DNA of 64,000 bases from Metallyticus violacea (Eukaryota > Arthropoda > Insecta > Mantodea > Metallyticidae). The stretch covers positions 1,494,001 through 1,558,000 of the forward strand of contig JAUJEO010000019.1 in the NCBI GenBank assembly GCA_030762175.1. The letters are read 5' to 3'. The notes beneath the pieces are model-generated. The model saw only the letters and a program-made list of their open reading frames with translations, was not told the origin of the DNA and did no database searches. Position 1 is the first letter of the stretch. Each line of letters begins with the position of its first letter. This document shows, in pieces, positions 46,180 to 57,339 of this stretch. The translations under genes were made by a program, and so were the position numbers.

Positions 46180-46470
46180 AGACCACCTCTATGTCTAGTG
46201 GTAGCATTTGTAACTACTAAGGTCCTAAGGTCCTGGGTTCGAATCCTGGTCAGGTTTTGCTGTCTGGATAAAGTTTTTTTTCAGAGTTTTCCTTACTCTA
46301 GGAAGATAACTGCCAGATAACTTTAAGGCGGCAAGGATTCTTGAGCTCATTTGCACCATAATTTATACATGACTACAGACTTATAACTACAGTATTAACA
46401 TTCAATCTACTGATGTCGCAAGAAGAACCATGCAGTCAAAGCAACAATAAATAAAATATTAAAAAAAAAT
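46180..46470 (+). mobile_element. tRNA-derived SINE, family C
   Basis: ATGTCTAGTGGTAGCATTTG (A box), GGGTTCGAATCCTGGTC (B box), a body with GAGCTCATTTGCACCATAAT, and an AATAAAATA tail with an A run. The head is close to a tRNA, but the acceptor stem does not close. Confidence 0.85.
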
Positions 46471-47233
46471 AGTAGCTGTTAATTTATGGTGTTTAAATGA
46501 AATCTGTTAAGCACAGTGGTAAAGCAAAATGGTAGAATGGCACATAAACACATACCAACAAAATATCAGAACTACTTTCATATCTTTATCTTAACATACA
46601 TAGAGCATGGCCAAGTCAAGAAAACTTGTGAACTAATAAAAGAATAATACATAGCAGTAGGAAGGAAGAGTGCTTGGTATTTCTTTATCCCTTTTGAGCT
46701 CTGAAGTTGGTATACACTTTGTGCAGCTAATTTTACTTGTCACATGTTAAATTTTAAGTGATATTATATATTGTGTACATGCAATGTCTTTGAAGACAAA
46801 ACCACCAGTCAGTGAGGGACATGAACTCATTATAAATATAGCAATGTTTTTCACAATGAAAAGAGTGGAAGATTGAAGCTCACAGTAGTGGTAGTTCACT
46901 TAATAATAGAATAAGTCAGAAGCAAGATGGAGTGGCTGAAATAGCAAACAGCAATTTGATGATTGCCTTTATGATAACTTTCCTGCCATTCACTTGACTA
47001 CCCCAAACACCTTGCATGCAGCACTATATCATCCCTCATGAGATGTTTGGTTAATATGGTTGAGCACTACATTCACATATGATGTAGAATACATGCATAA
47101 GTTTGTCTCATATTAGCCTTAAAATAAAATACAGAATGTAAAATATATCCAAAGATCAGAATACCTGAGAATAATGACCTAAGTATGTATTAGTGAATGT
47201 GTACAAGGAAAAAGAAATCATGAAGGAACTGAC
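46471..47233. other. Intronic DNA, no recognised feature
   Basis: AT-rich; nothing recognised before the DHRS12 exon at 47234. Confidence 0.4.
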
Positions 47234-47453
47234 CCTGAAAGAAAAGTCCACTTGCATGTTTAAGAGCTGCATCAGATATGGCAAGCCACACTACTGTATC
47301 TGCCCCCTGCTCTGCAGTTCTCAAGCGCTCCTTCATTCTGCTGTAGAATTCTGGCATTGCTGTACGAACAGCTGGAGTATCAGCCCAGCCAGGATGCATT
47401 GCAGCACAGAAGATTTCTGGATATTTTCTAGCAAAGTATTCTGTCATTGTGAT
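47234..47453 (-). CDS. DHRS12: DHRS12-like SDR, penultimate exon
   Basis: Begins after a TCCACAG acceptor in phase 0 and ends G|GTCAGT in phase 1. It encodes 73 residues starting ITMTEYFARK, with MHPGWADTPAVR, EFYSRMKERLRTAEQGADTV and VWLAISDAAL, ending SGLFFQ. HPGWADTPAVR is the conserved post-active-site loop of DHRS12-type short-chain dehydrogenases. The QGADTVVWLA helix is also typical. The family are NAD(P)-dependent oxidoreductases whose natural substrate is not settled. Both phases agree with neighbouring exons; no stop or frameshift. The 16.2-kb intron upstream is unusually large. Confidence 0.92.
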
Positions 47454-47574
47454 CTGTGGACAATGATAAAAAGTTATCATAGATTAAAGTTCTATTCTAA
47501 AACTAGTGATACATTTCAATGATGATTCAATTTATTATTTGATATAAATGATGAACCTTACAGTGGCATTGTTC

Positions 47575-47825
47575 TTTTTAACAGTATGCAATGCCTGTTT
47601 TACTACTGTGACATCACAGGTAGTGGACACTGATAATACAATTGGAAAAAGAGGTGATCAGGCGTAAATTTAGAGTAGCTCTATAGCATTTAGCAATGAT
47701 AAGGGGTTAGGAAAACCTGGAAAGAAACCTCAGTTAGGGAAGACAATCCTGGTGGAATTCTAACCACAGACCTTTCATCTATGAGTCTGTGCCTTAGTGA
47801 CTTCATCCATTCATGTGATAATATT
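47575..47825 (-). mobile_element. SINE family A, diverged copy
   Basis: Minus strand: a decayed head near 47815-47755 with GGTTAGAATTCCACCAGGA, a body with TTCTTTCCAGGTTTTCC, and a tail GATGTCACAGTAGTAAAACA. It sits in the 16-kb DHRS12 intron, 120 bp upstream of the penultimate exon. Confidence 0.8.
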
Positions 47826-48412
47826 GATGTTTAGCTTTACAGAGTGAAGAATGGTAACTAGAGCAATTAGTAAACCAGAAAGCAGAAATGAGGTTACTAA
47901 CTTAATATAAAAAAAGTATTTGTTGAAGAAAGGGGCAGCTAGTTATGTTAGAATGGGAATGCAATTTTAAAGTCCCCTGCTTTAAGCTCTTGTCATTGCT
48001 TCTGTTTGCAACTAAAACACTTAAAGAGAAGAAGGGTTATACATTTGACATGCCCTTCCAATCAAAATGCTGCAGCTAATGAGAGGGTAGTTTTCATAGT
48101 ATTTGTACAGTCTGTAAATAGATATTATATGCTTTCAACTTATTTTTGAGACCATTGATGCATAAAAGACAAAATGGGATATCTGCAACAATTGTAAGTG
48201 CTAATAATTTTAGCAGCTCATATACTTTGTTAACAGTTTTAAAGACTAGTCAAAATAGTAAAGAAAACAGCAAATAAATTATATTACAAAAATAATCTAT
48301 ATAAAATCTTGTACATCTGACAGTCAACAAAGTAAAGCCCTGTTTACAATCAAACACATAATTGATTTAATTAATCATAATTTTTTTGCAGTGTTTCTCA
48401 TACCTTCTTTGA
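47826..48412. other. Intronic DNA, no recognised feature
   Basis: AT-rich; nothing recognised. Confidence 0.4.
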
Positions 48413-48414
48413 AT

Positions 48415-48760
48415 TCTTTTTCTTCTGTAGCCTTATACAGCCCCATATGGGCCTTAGCTTTACCGCGACAACCACTGCATTATCTACCTCCATCATATGA
48501 TATCATTGGTAGAGAGTAGTATTGCAGGGGAGCATGTGATCAACACACTGCATCCTGCCAATCGCTTTATCGTGACTTACTAGATTGAAGATTGCCATCT
48601 CTCCATCAGCTAGCTTCGCAATTGTCCTCACAAGGCTGGGTGGGCCCTACTCCAGACCTCCCTAACTTAGAAAAATTCCTAAGTTGGTACCGGGAATCGA
48701 ATTCAGGCCTCTTGGCCCGCAGTCAGCAATGCTAACCACTAGACCAGGGAGGTGGACACC
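48415..48760 (-). mobile_element. tRNA-derived SINE, family E
   Basis: Minus strand head CCTGGTCTAGTGGTTAGCAT (A box) and GAATTCGATTCCCGGTACC (B box), followed by a GC-richer body with GGGTCTGGAGTAGGGCCCAC-like sequence and a 3' end near 48420 with GGCTGTATAAGGCTAC. Only one copy is seen here, but the structure is clearly SINE-like and differs from families A-C. Confidence 0.75.
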
Positions 48761-49695
48761 TTCTTTGAACACATAATTTAATTCATTCAATTTAGCAAGA
48801 ATGCCACCATACTGACTAAACCTACCTTTTAAATAATTAGCAATCAAACAGAAATTATTAAGTTTAAATAATTATTACTTGCATTTATGTTAAAAAGCAG
48901 AACAAAAATTTATATACAGGGTGGAAGGGAACTCAGTGCTTTAAATGAATCCAGTAATAAAGCTTAATAAGAGAAACACAGAAGTCTAAATAATATTGAG
49001 GCACACCTTAAGAATACTTAATGTTCTGCAGTGGCTCTCTTTCCTCCTTCCCTTCTTGATTCATCACAATGGGAACACATTTTACTATGATTAGCAACAA
49101 ATAAATGTTATCTCTCTTGGTGGAAGGAAAAGGGGGCAGCTTCAATTAAATATGTGAGCATGAGTTTACCCTATACATGTGTTGCATTAAATGCATATAA
49201 TACAGCATAACAGGAACTGAATAACCTCTTTATGAACCATCAATTAATAATACTATTCTTATATTTATCCCTTGCTACTAACGTAGCACACACAATACAA
49301 ACAGCAATTTTATTCCATTAAGATTTAACAAAAACACAGTAAGTAAATAACAGTATTTTGAATGGAAACAAATGAAATTAAAGGGATATAAGAACACAAA
49401 TTAAGTACTTTACACATGATTGACATCTGCATTATTTGTTTAATGTGTTTGTTGTCTGCCTCCTTCCGAAAGGACAGGCTTAATATTTTCCATAACAGCA
49501 AGTCATGAGCTGTGGGAGTTAAAATTTGATGGTTTGTTTGCAGTATTGTAGAGATCTCTCTTGGTTCAAGTGAGCTGCTGATATTGAGTTTTGTCATACT
49601 TTATAAATGAGCAGAATGTCTACATTCTCACAAATGTTGAAATTTTTCATAGTTAACTTATAAATTGGTATATATTAATTTAGATAGTATAGTAT
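48761..49695. other. Intronic DNA, no recognised feature
   Basis: AT-rich; a 90-codon minus frame near 49325-49597 has no motif and I do not accept it. Confidence 0.4.
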
Positions 49696-49699
49696 AGGG

Positions 49700-50420
49700 A
49701 GTAAGTTCCTTTTTGGTAATGTGTTGGAATGTGGAAGGGCTATTTGCAAAAATAAATATTGGCAAAATTTATCAGGTAACCAAGTGGGCAGATGCAATAG
49801 CATTGGGGAAACATAGTTAGTAAAATATTTAGAAATAAATATCACTGGTTAAGATTATTTTTGGTAAAAAAGTGTTTTGTGTCTGGTGGTTTAGGTCTTT
49901 TTGTTAAAAATAAATATAATTTTTAAAATCAAGACTGAAAAAGATTTAGAGAGTGAAAAGCTGATATGATATTTATTTAGTGATGTATTTGAAAAAAAAA
50001 AAATCTGTTTAGGCATTGTTTATAATCCACCTAGCTTTATGATTCAAATTTGTTCTTTAAATTGAGGCAAAATATTGAGCTCCAGGACAAATATACAGAT
50101 ACTGAATTAATATTAGTAGGGGATTTTAATGCAAGAGTAGGAGTGGGACTATCTGAGGCAGATTTAGAAAAAAATAGTAGTACAGTTTTCAATATTAAGG
50201 TAAAAAAAATAATACAGTTGTGAAGAGAATAATCTATTGATGTGCAATGGAGTAAAAGGTAAAGATGAAAGTGGAGAATCAACTTTTGTAAACAAAATTT
50301 GTCAACAACTAGGCTTAGGTACATATATATATAGTAGATTTTGAGATTATGGATATGATTTGTATGAGCAATTATTTTCCATTAAGAGCTGAGTTAAAAA
50401 TGGTTATGGATTAGGTATCC
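49700..50420 (+). pseudogene. Non-LTR retrotransposon endonuclease (LINE-Z, segment 1)
   Basis: The plus strand reads LVGDFNARVGVGLSEADLEK near 50115-50175, then CNGVKGKDESGE and TFVNK near 50245-50295. These are motifs of apurinic-type LINE endonucleases; GDFNAR carries catalytic residues. The element continues as segments at 51890-52049, 57056-57300 and 58500-59170, because other elements have inserted. Stops and frameshifts are frequent. Confidence 0.8.
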
Positions 50421-50549
50421 AATTAGAACTCTACAAACTGAAAAATGAATTAGTTGAATTAGGTTTTCTCTATTTTTTAATATGAAAATTCACCTATCAC
50501 TTACCATCCAATTTACAAGTTCAAGAAAATCTTCAAAGAACATGGGATA

Positions 50550-51041
50550 GTGTTAGCCCCTAAGAACAGATACAACTTAAAGAATTTATTAAGTTGCACA
50601 GTAAGAGACTCCATACCAATAGAACAGAAATCAGGAATTTACAAAATAAAATGTGCAGATTGTGAACAGAGCTACATAGGCAAAACAAAAAGAAATTTGG
50701 AAATTTGGAGGAAAGAACATTTTAAGAATATTCGGTTTAAACAGGTGGATAAATCAGCAGTAGCACCTCACTTTTTGACCAAAAACCTTGAAATGAAACC
50801 GGGAATTAAACTGCTGAAACATCTTCACAACCCATTGGAGTTATCCACTTGGGAAAAAATTTTCTTATTAAAACATAGAGAAAACCTAATGAATTTCGAT
50901 GATGAACTCAGCAACTTCCTACTTCAACCAATAGAGGCCACCATAGGAACATCCGGTTGTCCAGCAATCGTTTCGAGTAACGGCGAGCAACTGAAGATGG
51001 GAGAGATTCTCCTGAAACCCGTGTTACTTTTACGTAAGTAA
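50550..51041 (+). CDS. Penelope-like GIY-YIG endonuclease domain (partial, open)
   Basis: An uninterrupted 163-codon frame. Residues about 20-45 are SGIYKIKCADCEQSYIGKT, with the GIY and YIG signatures and the C-x2-C of the Penelope linker. KEHF, KSAVAPHF and ELSTWEKIFLLKHRENLMNF follow. In Penelope-like elements this domain makes the first-strand nick during target-primed reverse transcription. The RT is absent, so the copy cannot be autonomous. The ATG at 50550 is internal to the original ORF; the frame extends upstream to about 50497. The last codons overlap a hammerhead-like core. Confidence 0.85.
   Translation: MLAPKNRYNLKNLLSCTVRDSIPIEQKSGIYKIKCADCEQSYIGKTKRNLEIWRKEHFKNIRFKQVDKSAVAPHFLTKNLEMKPGIKLLKHLHNPLELSTWEKIFLLKHRENLMNFDDELSNFLLQPIEATIGTSGCPAIVSSNGEQLKMGEILLKPVLLLRK
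50991..51022 (+). ncRNA. hammerhead-like core in Penelope family A
   Basis: CTGAAGA (50991-50997), a GGGAG..CTCC(T) hairpin, then GAAAC (51014-51018). The following CCGTG would place G at the cleavage position, which hammerheads do not accept, so this copy is probably inactive. Confidence 0.4.
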
Positions 51042-51179
51042 GTGGAGTAGTGTAAAAAATGAATACCTAAGTTTAGGTTATATTACCCCTCCATTGTCAA
51101 CAGCTTCGTAAGTACAATATTTTAACATGGAGTAAATTTTTTGTGGAACTTTTGGGGAATAAAAATATTTTTTTATTCT

Positions 51180-51775
51180 TAATTAGCTAGTGAGTCAATT
51201 TACCCTTATACCCTTAAGAAACTACAAGAAATATACTTATCATCCTTGGCCACCAAAACATTCCAGAAAATACTACGAGTTTGGGATTAGTTTGTCCCCA
51301 ATGAACAAATTTAGCCTAAATAATCTGCTTAACTCTGGTGATAATGATGACGAGAAGAAGCCAGGAATTAAAATCAACTGTTCAGAATGCAACAAAGTAT
51401 ATATTGGCAAAAAAAAAAAAAAAAGCATTGGAATTAGACAAATGGAACACTGGAGAAGCATCAGATACAATAAAATACATAAATCATCAATTGCACAATA
51501 TTTTTGAAGAGATACACTTGCTATAGAAATGGAAGTCAAATTATTGAAATTCATAGATAGACCCTTGGAGCTGGAAATATGGGAAAACATTTTTGTAAAA
51601 AAATATGAAGATAAGGTTATGAACTTCAAGATCCCAACAGAAGACAAATTAATCCAAAAGTTTATAAAATGTCCACGAGAGCTACACCAAGTCCACTCAG
51701 CTGATGATGTGAGCAAAAGCCTGTGAAGCATGTTCTGTATAATTGAATGGTAAGTGGAGCATAAGAGTATTAAAT
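51180..51775 (+). pseudogene. Penelope-like GIY-YIG fragment (family D)
   Basis: PGIKINCSECNKVYIGK near 51360-51410, followed by an A-run that shifts the frame, then RQMEHWRSIRYNKIHKSSIA and ELEIWENIFVKKYEDKVMNF near 51565-51625. It is a separate family from the copy immediately upstream. CTGATGA at 51700-51706 may mark a decayed terminal hammerhead. Confidence 0.8.
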
Positions 51776-51889
51776 CAACTCAATAGCTAATTAAAAATAA
51801 ATTAATTGCTTCACTGTATTAGTTCTAGTATGAAATTAATTTTAAATTTAATAAAAATATTGATTATTCAAGGTAAATTTATCAATAAT

Positions 51890-52049
51890 CAATGGAAATT
51901 AGACATGTGGAAAATGCATTTACTTTAAATGAAGTGTTAGAATAAATTAAGAAATTAAAAGGCAATAAAGCATTTGAAGTAGATGTAATTCCTGATGAAT
52001 TTAGGAAAGATTGGGCAGATTTTAAAAATTTTGTTGACAATGCTGATTT
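51890..52049 (+). pseudogene. LINE-Z segment 2, N-terminal RT region
   Basis: Reads KKLKGNKAFEVDVIPDEFRK, then DWADFKNFVDNA, the pre-palm part of LINE polymerases (usually KNNKAxGxDGIPAEFYK). The frame stops at an ATTTC-repeat junction and resumes at 57056. Confidence 0.75.
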
Positions 52050-52648
52050 TCATTTCATTTCATTTATTGTGATCATATTATATTTACATAATGTTTTATT
52101 GTCAAAACAAAATAAAAAATACAGTATCAAAAAATTTACAAGATATATAGAAATAAACCATATCAATAAAAACATAAATTATCAATATCATTACACTCAT
52201 ACATATTTATGTACACAGTCTACTTCCTCCCTCAGGGGCCCAATTTTTTGGGTACGGGGCGTAGTGACCCCAAGGCACCCGAGCTGCTCCCATAGGTCTG
52301 CGCTTAGCGTGTTTGACTCCTTTTTAGTTCATCTCCTTTTTACTTTAACTTTTAAACCTCCCTGCTTTTAGTCTGAAGGATGCCCCCGTGTTTGATATGG
52401 TTCAAAGGTGACTGGATAATGGCGTGATTCCCAGCACTGGGTCATCATGTAGGGCAAGAGCGTATCCCCTGGTAAAGGCCAGGCCTGGGGAGGGGCCATT
52501 ACACGTGCTGTAAACTTCCTGTAGGCGATTGGGTCCCTTTGTCTATACCCAGGAAGGTGTGACCCTGAGGTTACTTGTTCCAGGCCAGGGCAACTAACCT
52601 AAGCCGGGCTGGCGCCCAGGAAGCAGCCTGCCATCGTAGACAGGTGTA

Positions 52649-53909
52649 ATGGTGGAGGATGAATGCGCTATGGTATATGAAAATAATTTGCATATTAAAC
52701 GAAAAAGAGTGGATGTAAAGGAAGTGACCGAGCAGCCATTTGCTCGCTACTTGGTAATTAGTCGTACGGAGGATGGTCAGTCATTCAGCAGAGTAAACCC
52801 GTTTGTGATTCAGAAGGGTATTGATGGCATTTCTGGTCCAGTGAAGATATGTACACGTCTCCGTAATGGTTCTCTTTTGGTAGAGACACTTGGAATAGCG
52901 CAAACAAACTCATTGCTCAAGGCGACGATTCTCCACGGGTATCCGATCCGTGTAGAGCCACATAGAACTTTAAATTCGTCGCGAGGAGTTATTACAACGA
53001 CTGTGTTAGACGGGATGTCCGACTCGGAAATCCAGAGTTGTCTGGAAGACCAGGGAGTCATATCGGTCTATCGTGTACAGGCTAGGAAGGAAGGTGAAGC
53101 ACAGCCCACCCGTACTCTCTTCCTCACCTTCAACCGGGTTGAGTTACCTCAGAGGATCAAAGCTGGATATGAGGCAATTGAGGTTCGCCCATATATTCCC
53201 AGTCCCATGCGATGCTTCCAATGCCAACGTTTTGGCCACACTCGCGTGTCGTGCAAGAGTGCAAAGTCGATCTGTGCAACCTGTGGTACTGAAAGTCACG
53301 AGGGGGCTTGTGCAACTGCCCCTGTCTGCGTAAACTGTCAAGATGAGCATCCGGCTTCGTCCCGCGATTTCCGCGATGAACGCTCTATCCAGGAGATCAG
53401 GGTTAAAGAGAAACTTACATTCAGTGAAGCGCGGAAGCGATTCCAATCTCGCCTACCCGTGTTGCCTAAAACCGGGACATACAGCGCTGTGGCTTCTTCT
53501 GCGGTCCAGAAGCGCACTATTAGCACGCAGACTTGCGATCTTGTTTTTACTCGGGTGCCTTATGCGCCAACTTTCGCCAACCGTTCTACTGAGAAGCCGA
53601 AGCCTACTGTTTTTGATGCTCCATCTATTAAGTTTAAGACCGCTTACACCCGAACTGACTTCCTTAAATCATCCACTACCAGTAATACGAAGTAGAAATC
53701 GAGCCCTTCTCCTCCTCGGAGGTCGAGCTCCCATGATGGATACGGGAGCAAGCCAGCTAGGCGGTCGCCGTCACCGCCTCTTTCCACCTCCAACCGATTT
53801 CACCTCTGAGGATGTGATGGAGCAGGATGTGCCTGCTCCATCAAAACCACCGAGTCCCACGCGATTAAAAAAAGGATGTCTTATTCGTCCTGGACCGCCC
53901 AAAAAGTAA
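52649..53909 (+). pseudogene. Non-LTR ORF1 (gag-like, zinc knuckles)
   Basis: 348 open codons from ATG 52649 to a TAG at 53693-53695. Homologous residues continue after the TAG and, after a frameshift near 53800, to TAA at 53907. Residues 190-235 hold CFQCQRFGHTRVSC (C-x2-C-x4-H-x4-C), then CATCGTESHEGAC, then CVNCQDEHPASSRDF, a third knuckle whose last Cys is lost. Such proteins coat the retrotransposon RNA. The region before the knuckles resembles the RRM-like domain seen in other I/Jockey gags. Nearly intact, so the insertion is not very old. Confidence 0.88.
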
Positions 53910-53945
53910 GGTGGTTAATTTCTTATTTATTTTATATAATTTTAG

Positions 53946-55334
53946 CAATGGCTATCCTTTCGTGGAATGTGCGTGGTCTCCGTAGTCGCAGACCTGACCT
54001 CGAGTTAATTTTACGCTCTACTGACTGTCCGCTAGTGTGTCTCCAAGAGACAAAACTTCGCCCACAGGATTCTTTTAATTTACGCGAATACTCTTCGGTG
54101 AGGTTTGATCTCCCTCCCGCAGATGGCACTCCCGCTCACGGCGGAGTTCTAATTTTAATTAGAGATGACGGTACTTCACTACAGCTCCAGACTCCTTTGC
54201 AAGCTGCTGCAGCTACAGTTCACTTTTCCGGCCTTAGTTTTTCTATCTGCACTGTTTATTTGCCTCCATCCGGCACTATCGCCATAGTTGATCTGGACGA
54301 TCTTCTGTCTCAGGTCCACCCCCTGTCCTACTTTTGGGAGATTTTAATGCACACCATCCCCTGTGGGGTTCCAACACGGAGTGTGCCAGGGGCAGCATGT
54401 TGGCAGAATTTCTCGACCGTCACCATCTTGTTCTGCTCAACACTGGTCAACCTATTTTTCTTTCTGACAGCACTCACAGCTTTTCACACTTGAACTTATC
54501 CATTTGTTCTGCCTCACTTGCTGTACATTTCACCTGGAACGTCATCTCTGATTTATATTCCAGTGACCACTTTCCGTGTCAGATCCATGTACTCTCTTCA
54601 AACGCACATTCACAGGCGCGCGCCAAAATGGCTCATTGAAAAGGCGAATTGGCCTCTCTTTCGATCTATGGCCGAATTTTCAGGGTGTGAATTTCCATCT
54701 ATCGACATCGCGATCGAGCACCTCCGTACGGTCATCATAACCTCCAACCTACAACCTCCACCCTCTTGTACAGATGGTCCAGAATGTAGTGTTAACCCTT
54801 TTCGATGCTGGCGTCAGGGTAACACTCCTATGGGTGCCTGAGCACGTCGGACTCCCAGGTAATGAGGCCGCAGATGTTGCAGCAAAATCCGCTCTTTTAG
54901 ACCCTGCTGAGTACGAGCAGCGTTTTTATTTCGGGGACTTTATACATTCTTTACGCAGAGCCATTATTTCGCGCTGGCGCGAGGAGTGGGAATTACTCCC
55001 AACTAATAAGCTCCGTGAATGTAAATCCGCCCCTTTTAACTGGTCGACTTCTCGCGCTGTTCGTCGCGAAGAAGTAATTTTAGCTCGTCTTAGAATTGGG
55101 CATTGCCGTTTTAGTCACTCCTACCTTTTTAATGGTCAACCCGCTTCAGCTTGCCCTCACTGTGACCACCCCTTTACAGTGCGTCACATTTTACTCGAAT
55201 GCCATTATTTGGCAGCTTTTAGACTTTCGTTGGGTTTGCCCTCCTGCATTGCGGAGACGCTTGCAGATGATGTGGTTGCTGTTGAGCGTGTGCTTCGTTT
55301 TATCCGTGTTTGTGGTTTTTGGAGCAAGGTGTGA
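53946..55334 (+). pseudogene. Non-LTR ORF2: endonuclease plus RNase H end, RT missing
   Basis: Starts MAILSWNVRGLRSRR with CLQETKL near residue 30, the apurinic-type endonuclease. A frameshift near 54325 leads to LLLGDFNAHHPLWGS and SDHFP, the last endonuclease motif. A second frameshift lies near 54620. After LRTVIIT the sequence passes directly to RVTLLWVPEHVGLPGNEAAD near 54805-54865, which is the C-terminal half of RNase H with its His and Asp. The end carries CPHCDHPFTVRHILLEC (C-x2-C..H..C). RNase H places the parent element near the I group. The RT palm is wholly absent. Confidence 0.85.
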
Positions 55335-55439
55335 GGTTTTATCTTTTTACCAATGGTGGCATTTTTTTAGACTATTTTAAGTCTGGTGTTATTTGAGCTT
55401 TTGCTGAATCCTTTTAGTACAGTCTTTATATTGTTGTGT

Positions 55440-55850
55440 TGCATATTGCCCTGTTATTTGTTTTGGGATTTTATCGTTACCTTTTTAGACCGTTATAAGC
55501 AAGTATGTTTTTACTGCGCTTGCTTGCCTTTTAACTCCAGTCTTTACACGTTGTTAACCATATTACCCTTGTTTTTGTTTTGGGATTTTTACTGTCCAGC
55601 TTTGGGCTAGTTCTTCCGCTCTTGCGGTTGAGTTTTACTACACGCCGTTTTTTCTCATTGGCCAGTTTACCCTTGTTAATTGTTTTTGGGTTTTTTTATG
55701 GTTACTTTTTGAACCATTAAGAACTGTTGTGTTTTCAGCCCTTGCAGCTGAGTTTTTAGTAACGGTTTAGTTTGTTGTATGTTTATTACCCTTGTTATTT
55801 GTTTTGGGGTTTGTTTTTTAATGCCTACAGGGCCACTGTGAAACTCTTCT
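55440..55850 (+). repeat. Diverged direct repeats in the I-like element 3' UTR
   Basis: Four blocks of the form CCCTTGTTATTTGTTTTGGG start near 55448, 55565, 55670 and 55788, with spacing of about 104-119 bp. Some share TTACCTTTTTAGACCGTTA downstream. It is likely a feature of the element's 3' UTR. Confidence 0.7.
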
Positions 55851-55976
55851 ACACAGATTTTGTGTAGATGACTTATTTCCTTAATTCTGGCACAGTTTTT
55901 TTTTTTTTAGTGTGTTTAGGCGCTAATGATCTTTGATGTTGTGCGCCCCTTAAACAATAATCATCAGTCTACTTCC

Positions 55977-57055
55977 ATATTTATACATATCACTAGTTTT
56001 ATCAGTCAAGTATTTCTCTACTGAATAATAACATTTTTGTACCAAATACTTCTTCAGGCTATTTTTAAATTTTTTGAGGGAAGTAATGTTTTATTTCATT
56101 AGGAAACTTATTGTAAATATGGATTCTATTGTGTTTGAAACTGCTCATACATCTTTTTTATGGTGACTAACATGCAAGTGTGAACTTCTTTTAGTCATGT
56201 ATTTCACAGCTTTTATTGAATTTATCTAAATTAGTTCTCATCTGTAAAATTATCTCATAAATACATATACAGGGCAGCGGCATAATTCCCAATTTTTTTA
56301 ATAATTCTTTAAAACTGACCATTTTCTTCTGTTGATTATAATTCTTATTACCCTTTTTTGCATCTTAAATACTCTGTTCATACTACTATTATTTCCCAAA
56401 TCTGTTATCCTATGTAATGAGTGACGAAAATTTGAAAAATATAGATAGAGAGCTAGAGATATTTGGAAGCAAATTTTACTTAAAATCTGAATTAAACTTT
56501 CAATATGATTATTCTAGTTTAGGTTGTTGTCCGTCCAAACTCCTAACAATTTTGTATTTTCAGTGTAATTAAATTCCTATTCATCCAATTTAATTTTAGG
56601 GAAGGTAATCGTTTTGTTCATTTTATGATGGAATCCCAATGCCTGGATTTTGACCTTATTAATAACTAATTTATTAGATTGAAACCAAGTAGATATTTGT
56701 TTCATACTATTTCAGACTATTTAACTTATTTTTATTTGCCTGAAATCAAAATGTCATCTGCAAATAGCAAACATTTTATGGAATTATTTGACATAATAGC
56801 ACGATCATTTATATGTAAAATAAACAATAATGGACCTAAAACTGAGCCTTGAGGGACTCACATTCTATATTGGTGGCTTTTGATTTCATAATCTTTATTT
56901 CATTTGTATTTTTATCAAGAAAAATCTATTTTGATTATTTGTCTTTGCTCTCTTAAATAAGACTCGAAACAATTATATGCAACTCCTCTAATACCATTGT
57001 GTAATAATTTATTTAGTAATATTCTATGATCTACTATATCAAAAGCATTATTTTT
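55977..57055 (-). pseudogene. CR1/Jockey-like reverse transcriptase relic
   Basis: Minus strand: NAFDIVDHRILLNKL, then GIRGVAYNCFESYL near 56975-57050, VPQGSVLGPLLF near 56830-56865 and LLFADDILISG near 56740-56770. These are RT blocks with FADD as the catalytic aspartate pair. Downstream, KEVHTCMLVTIKKMY near 56180-56140 resembles the C-terminal region. The upstream half of the RT and the endonuclease are missing, and stops are frequent. Confidence 0.8.
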
Positions 57056-57300
57056 GAAGAAGGTAAAATACAAAAAAACTGGAGGGTAGAAATCGTTATT
57101 CCAATTTATAAAGTTAAAAGAGATATTAGGAATCTAGCCAAATTAGTTTACTCTCAATAATTAGGAAAATCTTTACTGGAGTATTAGGTTACAATAATGG
57201 TTCAAGAAAGAAGAAAAACTTTCACTATTTTAATTGGGGATTTAGAAAAGGAAAGAGAATGGTTGATAATTTTTTATAATTAAAACATTAGTTGATAAAT
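57056..57300 (+). pseudogene. LINE-Z segment 3, RT finger region
   Basis: FEEGKIQKNWRVEIVIPIYK followed by RDIRN, then ERRKTFTILIGDLEKERE. It corresponds to the FxxGxxPxxWR..xIPIYKxxxxRNxxNYR block and completes the frame left at 52049. Confidence 0.75.
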
Positions 57301-57339
57301 ATCTTAGTATAAAATATTATTTGTTGTTTTGGGGTTTAT

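Larger units (their letters stand above)
50453..51128 (+). mobile_element. Penelope-like element, 5'-truncated (family A)
   Basis: A 35-bp inverted scrap of the element (50455-50487, antisense of the ENLMN codons) precedes the forward copy, which ends in the family tail TCCATTGTCAACAGCTTCG and TAAGTACAAT. This is the most complete coding copy in the window and lies inside LINE-Z. A clear target duplication was not found. Confidence 0.88.
52228..55964 (+). mobile_element. I/Jockey-superfamily non-LTR element with RT deleted (3.7 kb)
   Basis: A perfect 12-bp duplication (CAGTCTACTTCC at 52216-52227 and 55965-55976) bounds it exactly. It carries a 420-bp 5' UTR, a gag-like ORF1, an endonuclease, then jumps directly to the RNase H end, so the whole RT has been deleted near 54770. 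A long 3' UTR with diverged repeats follows. Base composition is clearly more GC-rich than the surrounding DNA. Presence of both ends suggests insertion of a full-length, or already deleted, copy. Confidence 0.92.
52050..57055 (-). mobile_element. CR1/Jockey-like non-LTR element inserted in LINE-Z
   Basis: Minus orientation. Its 3' tail is the AATGA-repeat end at 52050-52072, and the 5'-truncated end is near 57055. It separates LINE-Z codons DNA(L..) from FEEGKIQKNWR. It is itself interrupted by the element at 52228-55964. Both LINE-Z junctions contain an ATTTT string, too short to call a target duplication. Confidence 0.8.

Noticed and set aside
47193..47522. 109-codon plus-strand ORF
   Set aside because: Antisense to the DHRS12 exon, which has clear motifs and splice sites on the minus strand.
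50037..50324. 95-codon minus-strand ORF
   Set aside because: Antisense to the LINE-Z endonuclease segment.
50550..51041. Host GIY-YIG nuclease gene
   Set aside because: The linker Cys pair, tail phrases and terminal sequences show it is a truncated Penelope-like element.
53144..53446. Minus-strand ORFs across 52810-53526
   Set aside because: Shadows of the GC-rich ORF1 of the I-like element.
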